Part shown: positions 53,663 to 62,158 of the stretch, piece by piece
How the letters are laid out: each line of letters opens with the position of its first letter
Numbering within the stretch: position 1 is the stretch's first letter
NCBI RefSeq assembly: GCF_000702585.1
Contig: NZ_JNIQ01000001.1
Location: forward strand, 625,001-689,000
Origin: Exiguobacterium aurantiacum DSM 6208
Lineage (GTDB): Bacteria > Bacillota > Bacilli > Exiguobacteriales > Exiguobacteriaceae
Direction of reading: 5' to 3'
DNA length: 64,000 bases
Notes under the pieces: generated by a model
The model's input: only the letters and a program-made list of their open reading frames with translations
Database searches by the model: none
Told to the model about the DNA's origin: nothing
Translations under genes and position numbers: made by a program

Positions 53663-54265
53663 ATGTTTCAATCACATGCCACATACGTTGGGGAAGATTT
53701 TCGCGACGAGACGCTCCGTGACGTCTTTCTCACCCAGACGACGTTCGAGAACTGCCGTTTCACATATGTCGATGCGACCGAGTTCGAAACGGCCCAGTGT
53801 CGTTTCATCCACTGTGACTTCACCGATTCGAAATGGAACGCCTCTCGCCATAGCGGCAGCTCGTTCTTGAACTGTACGTTCACCGGCGCGAACCTGTTTT
53901 TATCGGAGTTCGACCAATGCAAGATGACGGGCTCGTCGTTTGAAAGTTGTACGTTCGAAGGCACGGTCGTCCGGGGCGGGGACTGGTCGTTCGTGAACTT
54001 GCGTCACGCGCCGCTCCGGAAAATGGACTGGTCCGGTGTCCGGTTGACCGAGGCCGACTTATACGGGGCTGATTTGAAAGAGACGATATGGACGAACGCC
54101 ATCTTGTCACGAGCCGTCTTGCAACATGCCGACTGTACATCGGCCGACTTTGTCTCGGCCGAAATGGACGGAGTCGATTTCTCGGACGTGACGCTCAAGA
54201 AAACGAAACTTGACGTCATGCAGGCCGTCCAAGTGGCGGGCTCGCTCGGGGCAATTGTCGTATGA
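53663..54265 (+). CDS. Pentapeptide-repeat protein (Qnr/MfpA-like layout)
   Basis: A 200-aa protein composed of A(D/N)LXX-type pentapeptide repeats throughout, with a break near residue 100 (TGSSFESCTF) that may be the loop between coils, a layout like Qnr. Qnr proteins mimic DNA and protect gyrase from quinolones; whether this one does is unknown. AAGGAGGCG precedes the ATG. It overlaps the nucleotidyltransferase-like gene. Confidence 0.85.
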   Translation: MFQSHATYVGEDFRDETLRDVFLTQTTFENCRFTYVDATEFETAQCRFIHCDFTDSKWNASRHSGSSFLNCTFTGANLFLSEFDQCKMTGSSFESCTFEGTVVRGGDWSFVNLRHAPLRKMDWSGVRLTEADLYGADLKETIWTNAILSRAVLQHADCTSADFVSAEMDGVDFSDVTLKKTKLDVMQAVQVAGSLGAIVV

Positions 54266-55101
54266 ACCATGAAGCCGTGCTCGAGCAGTTGTGCGAGCTA
54301 TCAAAAGAAGACGACAACGTTCGCGTCCTCGTCTTGAACGGGTCGCTCGTCAACCCGAACGTAGAAGCTGATGTCTATCAAGATGTCGACGTCTCCTGTT
54401 TTGTGAGAGACGTCTCGGACTTTTTGGAAGACCGCACATGGATCGGACGTTTCGGAGAAGCACTCATCATGCAGACGCCAGACGAAGTACCCGGACGTCT
54501 CGTCTATGACCGATTCGCTTTCCTTATCCAATACGCGGACGGACATCGGATCGATTTGACCGTTCGTCCGCTCTGCGACGTGGAGGAGGCGATACGAGAA
54601 GACTCGCTCAGTCTCGTCCTCGTCGACAAGGACGACAGGGCCGGTCAGATGGTCCCGACAGATGAGTCATATCGCGTTCGACGCCCGACGCGATGGGAGT
54701 ATGACCAGTGCTGGAACGAGTTTTGGTGGGTGTCGCTTTACGTCGTCAAAGGGATCAAACGGAAACAACTGCTATACGCATATGACCATGTCACGATCAT
54801 GCGGACAATGCTTAGGCGGATGCTGTCGTGGCAGGTCGGATTTCAGACGGATTTCACCGCGAACGCCGGGAAGTCCGGTGACGGGCTCGCCCCGTATATC
54901 GACCGTGACAGTTGGGAGGCGTATCTCGCTACGTATCCCGTGATGGAGACGACGTCGCTCGAGACGAGTCATCGACTGTTGGTCGATCAGTTCGAACGCG
55001 TCAGCAGACTGGTGGCCGACCGGTCAGGGTTTCCGTATTATGAAGAAGAAGCGTACCGAATGCGTGACGCCTTTTTGACGCTTTGGCATTCAAACGATTA
55101 A
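54262..55101 (+). CDS. Aminoglycoside 6-adenylyltransferase-like (AadK family)
   Basis: A 279-aa nucleotidyltransferase: the GS core VLVLNGSLVNP, then DVYQDVDVSCFV with two aspartates, and later DRRIDLTV-like HRIDLTVRP. AadK/ANT(6) enzymes adenylylate streptomycin. The natural substrate is not certain, since intrinsic homologues can be weak resistance genes. It overlaps the pentapeptide gene by four bases (ATGA). Confidence 0.88.
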   Translation: MNHEAVLEQLCELSKEDDNVRVLVLNGSLVNPNVEADVYQDVDVSCFVRDVSDFLEDRTWIGRFGEALIMQTPDEVPGRLVYDRFAFLIQYADGHRIDLTVRPLCDVEEAIREDSLSLVLVDKDDRAGQMVPTDESYRVRRPTRWEYDQCWNEFWWVSLYVVKGIKRKQLLYAYDHVTIMRTMLRRMLSWQVGFQTDFTANAGKSGDGLAPYIDRDSWEAYLATYPVMETTSLETSHRLLVDQFERVSRLVADRSGFPYYEEEAYRMRDAFLTLWHSND

Positions 55102-55149
55102 GTTTTAGCCGAGTCGGGAAACCCCCTTGTATAGAAGGAGGAATGACGC

Positions 55150-55302
55150 TTGAATCCGTATACGACGTTCATCGCGCTCCTAGTAGGGAGTTTACTTTTA
55201 TTTGTCGGCATCCGGACGAAGAAGTGGCCAATTATCGTTGTGGCTTTGTTTCCGCTCGGCCTCGTCGCATTTAACATGTTTTTACTTATTACCGGACGCT
55301 AG
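55150..55302 (+). CDS. 50-residue two-helix membrane protein
   Basis: A short gene starting with TTG at 55150 behind AAGGAGGAATGACG and ending with TAG at 55300. It encodes two membrane helices separated by a basic turn (IRTKKW). The strong ribosome site makes it credible despite its size. Function unknown. Confidence 0.65.
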   Translation: MNPYTTFIALLVGSLLLFVGIRTKKWPIIVVALFPLGLVAFNMFLLITGR

Positions 55303-55330
55303 AAGACTGCCTGTCAGTCTTCTTCTTTTT
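55301..55330. terminator. Bidirectional terminator
   Basis: AGAAGACTG pairs with CAGTCTTCT, followed by T-rich sequence; the channel gene on the minus strand ends inside the hairpin. Confidence 0.87.
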
Positions 55331-55712
55331 TGTATACGGACTTAACGAAAAACGCTGTCGGGAGCAAGATACCGATGGCGGCCTCGACGAGCGCGAACAG
55401 ACGGGCCGGACCGACTGGCAGCAAGTCTCCAAACCCGATCGACAGAAGCGTCACCCCACTGAAATACAAGACGTTTTGCCAGGACGGTTCGACGGGGGTC
55501 ATCGATTCGAGCGACGTGACGAAAATCATACCGTCTTGCGATAACGCATAGTAGATGGCGGCGAACCTGAACATCACGCCCAACAAGCTGACGAACAGAT
55601 GGCTAAAGAGACGCCCGTCAAATGCTGTCTGCCGATACGTCTTGTGTCGAAAGAAGGTATATATGTTCAGTCCGACGAATAAGACGGCAAGCGTCAGTAA
55701 TATGGTGTTCAT
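55314..55712 (-). CDS. Potassium-channel-like two-helix protein
   Basis: A 132-aa protein with membrane helices around a pore loop carrying TLLSIGFGDLLP, the K+ filter pattern T-x-G-(F/Y)-G-D, as in KcsA/Kch-type ion-transport-2 domains. No RCK domain follows. AAAGGAGTG precedes the ATG at 55712. Probably a homotetrameric cation channel; gating unknown. Confidence 0.85.
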   Translation of the reverse strand: MNTILLTLAVLFVGLNIYTFFRHKTYRQTAFDGRLFSHLFVSLLGVMFRFAAIYYALSQDGMIFVTSLESMTPVEPSWQNVLYFSGVTLLSIGFGDLLPVGPARLFALVEAAIGILLPTAFFVKSVYKKEED

Positions 55713-55816
55713 GTTGAACACTCCTTTCATACCGGTTTAATGTTGTTGTTCCCTGCAAATGCATCATCAAACGGACGATCGCATCATGAGAGATTTGACG
55801 ACAAGGAGGTGTCCGT

Positions 55817-56644
55817 GTGCAACGATTTTTATTCATCGTTCTCTGCTCATCTATTATTTTAGGGGGGTGCATCACTAAAACACCGTTCGACTTTGATGAG
55901 ATTGAGTCGTATAAGATTTTTTATAACGTACCGACCGATGAAATCATTGAAGATATGGCCCGCTATGACCTGGTCATCATTGAACCGATTTGGTATTCAC
56001 CGGAACAAATCGAGACGATCCGGTCAAACGGGACAAAAGTGCTCGGTTACATTAACGTGATGGAAGCCGACACGTGGAATCGGGCATTGATTGGACAAAT
56101 GGAAGAGGATGACTTCTTTTATCGTGACGGGGAACGGATTTACTTTCCGAAGTGGGACTCCTACTTGACGAATATCGCTTCCGCGAATTTCCGGAAAATC
56201 CTCATGCGAGAAATTCAAAAGCAAGTGATTAATAAACATTTAGACGGGATTTTTCTCGATACGGTCGGTGATATCGATGATGTCCATCTCGATCATCCGG
56301 ACGATTTGGCTGAACAGTTGGATGGGCTCGAAGCATTTTTAAAATCGATTCAAGGCACATATCCCGGGGTCCCGATCGTTCAAAATTGGGGGATTGAGAC
56401 GCTAGAACGAACGAGCGCCCCATACGTGGACGGATTCATGTGGGAAGGGTTCAATTATACGGCCATCACGACCGACTCTTGGTCGATGGAAAAAATTGAG
56501 CGATTGGATGCGTTGCGAGAGACGTATGATATTGCCGTGTTGACCGTCTCGGATCAAGAAGAAACAGCTAGCCGGGAGTTAGCGGAACAACATGGGTACA
56601 TCCATTACCATGAGCCTACGTATTATGATACATGGGATTTTTAG
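55817..56644 (+). CDS. Lipid-anchored endo-alpha-1,4-polygalactosaminidase-like hydrolase (PelA hydrolase type)
   Basis: A 275-aa lipoprotein with lipobox LGGC (cysteine 18) and a TIM-barrel spherulin-4/GH114-like domain, as in the hydrolase part of PelA. D148 (DGIFLDTV) and E210 (VDGFMWEGFNY) fit the expected catalytic acids, with VQNWG between. It would cut galactosamine-rich Pel at the cell surface. GTG start behind AAGGAGGTG. It directly precedes pelD, and the deacetylase is encoded separately, so PelA functions are split over two genes. Confidence 0.85.
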   Translation: MQRFLFIVLCSSIILGGCITKTPFDFDEIESYKIFYNVPTDEIIEDMARYDLVIIEPIWYSPEQIETIRSNGTKVLGYINVMEADTWNRALIGQMEEDDFFYRDGERIYFPKWDSYLTNIASANFRKILMREIQKQVINKHLDGIFLDTVGDIDDVHLDHPDDLAEQLDGLEAFLKSIQGTYPGVPIVQNWGIETLERTSAPYVDGFMWEGFNYTAITTDSWSMEKIERLDALRETYDIAVLTVSDQEETASRELAEQHGYIHYHEPTYYDTWDF

Positions 56645-56752
56645 GTAATATATGAGATTATAGACAGTTTCATACGGGTATTTATTGTAGAGGACTCATA
56701 TTTGGACTAGAGAACCACATCAAACATACACACGTGATAGGAGGGGATTGTT

Positions 56753-57973
56753 ATTTTTTACGCTCAAGACCGCCCTTGGATCAAATGGGTTGAAATCCTT
56801 GTCGTCTTCGCTCTGCTCATCGGAATCGATCTCATCTTCAATCTCGGGACGATTCAAAATGACTTGAACTTGTTTTACGTGGCCGCGATTTTATTCGCGT
56901 TACGGTACGGGACGATCTTTGGTCTCATCAGTTTCGGCGTCTTGCTCCTATACAAAGTGGTTTACACCGGCTTCGTCGGAGGAGACATTTTCTTATTGTT
57001 CTACGATACAAACTCACTTCTTACACTCTTCTATTACTTCGCTATCACTGTCATCGTCGGTTTATTCAGCACATCATTTCGTGAACGTTATGAGATCAGT
57101 CAGTTCCGTAACGAGGAGCTGAAAGATGAGAACACGTATTTGAAAGAAACTGTCGATTTACTCAACACATCTCAAACGACACTTCGTCAAAAATTACTGC
57201 AATCAGAATATAGCCTCAACCAACTGTATGAACTGGCCGTGTCGCTCGATTTGCCGCACCCCGAGTTAATTCGGAGCGAGACGATTCGGCTACTAAAAAA
57301 ATATTTCCTCGCAAGCGACGTTGCGATTTACCACGTCGACCGGTCGCAAAAATCGATGCGTCTCCTCATTCGTCAAGCCGAGAAAAAAGAGTTTCCGCAA
57401 ACGATATTCCTCGATGAGGCGTCGGGCATGTTTAAACGTTTCTTCCAAGTGCAAGAGACGACGCTCCGACAACTCGATGACGACGATTCAGACCCGATGT
57501 TGCTCGCACCGATCACGATTGACGGACAGACGCGTGAGGTTGTTGTCATTAAGCGTCTGCCGCTTCGCAAGTTGACGACAGACGACTTGCACGTCTTGAA
57601 TATCCTCTTCTCATGGATCGGCACCCGGATTGAAAACGCACAGACACTGATACGAAAAGAGCAACACGAATTGCTCTATCCGGGCACATCATTCTACAAA
57701 AAAGACGCGTTCGCCAATCTAGTGGCGCTTCAAGAACAAAAAAAGGTCCATCACGGTCAGCCGTTCATCGTGCTCGAATATGCACTCGGGTACGAGCCGG
57801 TCTCGCTTGAGAGCATCGAGGCCATCGTTCACTCCTATTTACGGGAAATCGATATCGTCGGATACGACCGCGAAGAAAACAAACTTATGTTGCTCTTGCC
57901 AGGAACGAGTGAAGAGCATCGACAGCGGATTTATGATCGGATTGAAGGCATCTTGATCCAGAAAGGGGTGTGA
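56753..57973 (+). CDS. pelD: PelD, membrane c-di-GMP receptor of Pel synthesis (non-standard start)
   Basis: N-terminal membrane helices, a GAF domain (about 170-300) and a C-terminal degenerate GGDEF domain. In the latter, REID (R364-D367) stands where the RxxD I-site normally lies, while the GGDEF motif reads DREEN (372-376). It should bind c-di-GMP without making it. In-frame coding runs from the stop at 56738 with no ATG, GTG or TTG until 56864. The first membrane helix (WVEILVVFALLIGIDLIF) lies upstream of that TTG. An ATT at 56753, eight bases after AGGAGG, is the best start. Numbering assumes it (406 aa). Confidence 0.82.
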   Translation: MFYAQDRPWIKWVEILVVFALLIGIDLIFNLGTIQNDLNLFYVAAILFALRYGTIFGLISFGVLLLYKVVYTGFVGGDIFLLFYDTNSLLTLFYYFAITVIVGLFSTSFRERYEISQFRNEELKDENTYLKETVDLLNTSQTTLRQKLLQSEYSLNQLYELAVSLDLPHPELIRSETIRLLKKYFLASDVAIYHVDRSQKSMRLLIRQAEKKEFPQTIFLDEASGMFKRFFQVQETTLRQLDDDDSDPMLLAPITIDGQTREVVVIKRLPLRKLTTDDLHVLNILFSWIGTRIENAQTLIRKEQHELLYPGTSFYKKDAFANLVALQEQKKVHHGQPFIVLEYALGYEPVSLESIEAIVHSYLREIDIVGYDREENKLMLLLPGTSEEHRQRIYDRIEGILIQKGV

Positions 57974-57975
57974 GT

Positions 57976-58914
57976 ATGGGAGCCATCAGCAATACGGTGT
58001 GGATCTTGATTTACATCGTCCATGCCATCCTCGCCCTCGTCTTGCTCATCGTGTTGAAACGAAGAATGAAAGCCCCAGACTATGGGGTCGCAGTAGCAGC
58101 CCTCTGCTTCGGGCTGTTTTTACCTTTCATCGCCGAACTCGCCGTCTACGCGGTGTATCGCCTCGCCGAACGGTTCGGACGCAGTGGTCTAATCGAGGAT
58201 TACGACGAGTATATCGACTTCAAAGTCGTCAACTATGAAAAAATTCGACATGAGGCGAAGGCGAGCGCGAGTCTGCTCCCGCTCGCGGATGCCATCAATT
58301 CAAAAGATCCCGCCATTCGAAAACATTCGATCTTGACGCATGTCAACCAATCGATCGACCAGCAAGGGAAATACTTGCAGATGGGTCTTCAAAGTAAGGA
58401 TAGCGAGACCGTCCACTACGCCGCGGCGACGATGAACATCTTGATCGATCAATACGAGCAAGAATTGAAACTGGCGAAACGCGAATATGAACTTGGTAAC
58501 CCAGAATCAATCCGCCGCCTCGCCACGATTTATAAACGGATGATCCACAGTGAGTTGATCACGGAGGTCATGCTGAAAGACAAGCGCGAGGCATGGTTGA
58601 AAGAATTGTTGATCGCAAAGACACTATTCGCCCCGGTCGCTTGGATTTATGAAGATTTGAACGAAATTTATGAGACGTTGAACCGTCCGAAACATCAACT
58701 TGAAACATTGAAAGAATATGTGCATCATTTCCCCGAACGAATCGAGGCCCATTTGATGCTGATTGACTTCTACTATGAACGGGAGCGTTGGACAGAAGTG
58801 AAAGCCGTCATGTTTATGATGCAGACGCAGTTTTCACTCGAAGACGTGCCGTACGAATATCGGCTGCTATTCGAAGAATGGAGTGACACGACATCATGGA
58901 AAAACGAACTATAA
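57976..58914 (+). CDS. pelE: PelE, membrane TPR protein of Pel complex
   Basis: A 312-aa protein with two N-terminal membrane helices (about 5-27 and 38-60) and a helical, TPR-like cytosolic remainder (repeats around 150-300). It is part of the Pel inner-membrane complex with PelD and PelG. The start at 57976 follows AAAGGGG by eight bases; a GTG six bases upstream is too close. It overlaps the next gene by 19 bases. Confidence 0.82.
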   Translation: MGAISNTVWILIYIVHAILALVLLIVLKRRMKAPDYGVAVAALCFGLFLPFIAELAVYAVYRLAERFGRSGLIEDYDEYIDFKVVNYEKIRHEAKASASLLPLADAINSKDPAIRKHSILTHVNQSIDQQGKYLQMGLQSKDSETVHYAAATMNILIDQYEQELKLAKREYELGNPESIRRLATIYKRMIHSELITEVMLKDKREAWLKELLIAKTLFAPVAWIYEDLNEIYETLNRPKHQLETLKEYVHHFPERIEAHLMLIDFYYERERWTEVKAVMFMMQTQFSLEDVPYEYRLLFEEWSDTTSWKNEL

Positions 58915-60743
58915 TCTCATTCTCGCTCTTCATCGTCTTATTTCTCGCCATCGTCGGTGCGATTCAATATTTACGCATCCATTCTTTGCACACGTTATTG
59001 CCAAACGTCGCGGAGCAACGGATGGAGATCGATCAATTGCAAGGCGGGGAAGCGGCCGCGTCGGGGCAACACCGTCTTCAAGTTTATCTCGTACGTGACG
59101 ACGAAGAGCTTGCGGTCAAAGCTGCCGATAATATCCTTTACGGACTTCGTTACGCCAAGTTGGACGTGACCGAGATCGCCCCGGAAGAAGTCGGGACGGT
59201 GGCGCCCTCACCGTACACGATTCTCATCTTCACAGGAGAACGGACGACGCGTTGGCCGTTCGCGGAGATGAAGCGATTTGTAGAAGGAGGCGGGAACATC
59301 ATCTTCGGCAACCGTTTCAAAGACCCGGCATTTAATGAACTGACTGGGGTCGAAGAGATCGGGGAGTTTGTCCCGGACGTATATGGTTTGAACTTTGAAG
59401 AGAAAATTTTCCCGGGCTATGTTGATTTGAATCCGCCGGAAGATTTATTCGTTCATAGTGTTGTCGACTTCGCCATCGCGGATGAAGCGAACGTCATCCT
59501 GTCTGCTGAAGGGTTCCCGATTCTTTGGGAGTACGCCGTCGGTCAAGGAAACGTCTTGTATTGGAATACGACCATCACAAACCAGAAGATGATGCGCGGA
59601 CTGTTCGTCCAGACGCTCGGCACGTTGCCGCCTGCGTTCGTCTCGGCCCAAGCCGCAATCAAACTGATGTATATCGATGATTTCCCAGCACCGATCATGA
59701 GCGGCAAAATGAAAGACGTCTCGACGACGCCGCTCGATAAGTCCGTCAAAGACTTCTTTGCAGAAGATTGGTGGGAGGACATGGTCGAGATGGCGGAAGC
59801 GGACGATTTGATTTACACAGGTGCGATGATCGGCACGTACGAAGAAGAGATGGAACTAGTCGATGAGCAACTGATTAAGCGAGGGGAATTCCCGATGCTG
59901 TTCTTCGGTCGGAAACTGCTCGCGAACGGCGGCGAGATCGGATTGCACGGCTATAATCACCAATCACTCGTCACGGCCGATGAGCCGATTGACCCGACGT
60001 ACGGATATATCCCATGGAAAGATAAAGAAGAGATGAAGCGTTCACTCCTTCAAGCCGAATCAGTGTTTGCGAACTACTTCCCGGCCGAAACGCTCAAATC
60101 GTACGTGCCGCCGTCGAACGCGCTCAACCGTACCGGCGTCGATGCGATTGCCGAGGCGTTGCCGGAGCTGCGGACAATTGCATCGCTCTATACGGGCGAA
60201 TCTGAGAACGGGGATTTTGTCCAAGAGTTTGAGTTTGATGAGACACATCCGGAGCTGTACCATTTCCCGCGCGTGACGAGCGACTACGGTGAGTCAAAAG
60301 GATCGATTTTCCAAATGGTCGATGCGATCGCCAATTTCGGTGTCTTCTCGCACTTCATCCACCCGGACGATGTCATCGACCCGGAGCGGGCGTTCGGAAG
60401 AGACTGGGATACGATGTTCGCAAGTCTTAGAAAAATCATCGATGATGTCAACGTCAACTATCCGCATTTGCAAGCGTACACTCAGCACTATGCGACAGAG
60501 AAACTGATCACGTATCAAGCGGCCGACTTGAACGCATCGTTTGATGAGAACATCATTTACTTGTCGGGTGAAGGTCTCGTCAACCCGTCACACTTCACAG
60601 TTCGACTAAAAACAGGCCAATCCATCGATACCGGCACGTTCGCCTTCGGGACAGTCGAACAGATGGAAGCGGACCGTCCACTCTATTTAGTCACATTGAC
60701 GGCGGCGAGCGCCGAAATCGCCATCGAGGGGGACGCACAATGA
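58896..60743 (+). CDS. pelA: PelA-type deacetylase (DUF2194), no hydrolase domain
   Basis: A 615-aa protein: one N-terminal anchor (about 7-26), a Rossmann-like middle region, then a CE4-like deacetylase domain with metal Asp pair DD (261-262, in YIDDFPAP) and HGYNH (351-355). It would partly deacetylate Pel outside the membrane. The hydrolase domain of Gram-negative PelA is missing and is supplied by the lipoprotein gene at 55817. Name by homology and position. Confidence 0.85.
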   Translation: MEKRTIISFSLFIVLFLAIVGAIQYLRIHSLHTLLPNVAEQRMEIDQLQGGEAAASGQHRLQVYLVRDDEELAVKAADNILYGLRYAKLDVTEIAPEEVGTVAPSPYTILIFTGERTTRWPFAEMKRFVEGGGNIIFGNRFKDPAFNELTGVEEIGEFVPDVYGLNFEEKIFPGYVDLNPPEDLFVHSVVDFAIADEANVILSAEGFPILWEYAVGQGNVLYWNTTITNQKMMRGLFVQTLGTLPPAFVSAQAAIKLMYIDDFPAPIMSGKMKDVSTTPLDKSVKDFFAEDWWEDMVEMAEADDLIYTGAMIGTYEEEMELVDEQLIKRGEFPMLFFGRKLLANGGEIGLHGYNHQSLVTADEPIDPTYGYIPWKDKEEMKRSLLQAESVFANYFPAETLKSYVPPSNALNRTGVDAIAEALPELRTIASLYTGESENGDFVQEFEFDETHPELYHFPRVTSDYGESKGSIFQMVDAIANFGVFSHFIHPDDVIDPERAFGRDWDTMFASLRKIIDDVNVNYPHLQAYTQHYATEKLITYQAADLNASFDENIIYLSGEGLVNPSHFTVRLKTGQSIDTGTFAFGTVEQMEADRPLYLVTLTAASAEIAIEGDAQ

Positions 60744-62158
60744 AGATTGGACTCGTGCTAGAAGGAAGCTATCCATATGTGAGCGGGGGCGTCTCCAGTT
60801 GGACCCAGACGCTCCTTGAAGAAATGCCGGACGTGGAATTTGAAATCATTTCAATCCAGCCTACCGAGAAGCGTCCGGAAGATATGAAATACGTGTTGCC
60901 GGAGAACGTTTCTGGCGTCACCCATTTGTACTTGAACGAACCGGGACAGCGAGGAAAAGGGCGGATGAAGCTAAATTCGGAGGAGGAAGAAAAACTGTCC
61001 GATTGGCTCATGTTGAAAAGTCCAAATCGACAAGCGCTCGGAATTATTGGTTCACGAATCCCATCGAGCGAGGCGTTTTTTGCCAGTGAATTCTTTTGGC
61101 GAAACGTAAAAGCAGCCTATACCGAGGAGATGAACGGGGGCTCGTTTATCGATTATTTCTGGATGTGGCAAAGTATGTACATGCCGGTACTCCGTGTGTT
61201 GCATCAACCGCTCCCGAAAGTCGATCTCGTCCATTCCATCTCGACCGGTTATGCCGGAATGGTCGCCTCGTATATGAAAGAAACGCAAGGCATCCCATTC
61301 ATCTTGACGGAACATGGCATCTACTCACGGGAACGGGAAGAAGAAATCCTTCAATCGTACTGGATCCCGGCCCCGTACAAACCGAGATGGGTCCGATTTT
61401 TCCATCACTTGTCACGCGAGGCCTACAACGCGGCCGACGAAATCATCACGTTGTTTGAACGGAACCGGGAATACCAGGAGTGGATCGGGGCACCGAGCGA
61501 GAAGACGAAGATTATCGCCAACGGCATTGCCGACCGCCATATCCGGCCGGTCATCGAACCGGTCGAACATGACGTATTTCAAATTGGGGCGATCGTCCGT
61601 GTCGTCCCGATCAAAGATTTGAAGACGATGATTTATGGCGCCAAAATTTTGCAAGAACGTAATCGTTTGTTCAAATTGACGATCATGGGACCGCTCGATG
61701 AAGATGAAGAGTATGCAGAAGAGTGCCGTTTGCTCATCGAACAGAGCGGTCTCACGGACTACGTCGAACTCGTCGGGAAAGTGAATGTTCAAGATTGGCT
61801 CCCGACGTTTGACTTGTTGCTGTTGACGAGTATCTCGGAAGGACAACCACTCGCCATTTTAGAAGGCATGGCCGCAGGCATCCCTTGGGTGGCGACCGAT
61901 GTCGGGGCGTGCTCTGAATTATTATACGGACGGACGGACGACCCGTTCGGACCAGCCGGATTCATCGTGCCCCCGGTCCATCCGGAGGCGATTGCCGACA
62001 AAGTCGAGTGGATGATGGACTATCCGCGCGAACGGATGCGCTTCGGGAAGAACGGTCGCGAACGTGTGCGTCAGTATTACCGGTTGCAACAGTTCGTCGA
62101 CCGCTATAAAGCCATCTATGAAGCGAGGAGGGAACAGTATGGCGGGCATCGGGTTTAA
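60740..62158 (+). CDS. pelF: PelF, cytosolic glycosyltransferase of Pel synthesis
   Basis: A 472-aa GT4-family enzyme. N terminus VLEGSYPYVSGGVSSW is the PelF signature; the nucleotide-sugar site is LLLTSISEGQPLAILEGMA with the E-x7-E motif. It polymerises UDP-GalNAc-type sugars at the membrane with PelG. It overlaps the upstream stop by four bases and is overlapped by pelG. Confidence 0.92.
   Translation: MKIGLVLEGSYPYVSGGVSSWTQTLLEEMPDVEFEIISIQPTEKRPEDMKYVLPENVSGVTHLYLNEPGQRGKGRMKLNSEEEEKLSDWLMLKSPNRQALGIIGSRIPSSEAFFASEFFWRNVKAAYTEEMNGGSFIDYFWMWQSMYMPVLRVLHQPLPKVDLVHSISTGYAGMVASYMKETQGIPFILTEHGIYSREREEEILQSYWIPAPYKPRWVRFFHHLSREAYNAADEIITLFERNREYQEWIGAPSEKTKIIANGIADRHIRPVIEPVEHDVFQIGAIVRVVPIKDLKTMIYGAKILQERNRLFKLTIMGPLDEDEEYAEECRLLIEQSGLTDYVELVGKVNVQDWLPTFDLLLLTSISEGQPLAILEGMAAGIPWVATDVGACSELLYGRTDDPFGPAGFIVPPVHPEAIADKVEWMMDYPRERMRFGKNGRERVRQYYRLQQFVDRYKAIYEARREQYGGHRV

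Noticed and set aside
55731-55816. A c-di-GMP riboswitch before the Pel cluster
   Set aside because: Neither this gap nor 56645-56738 shows the conserved GEMM core or a strong terminator.
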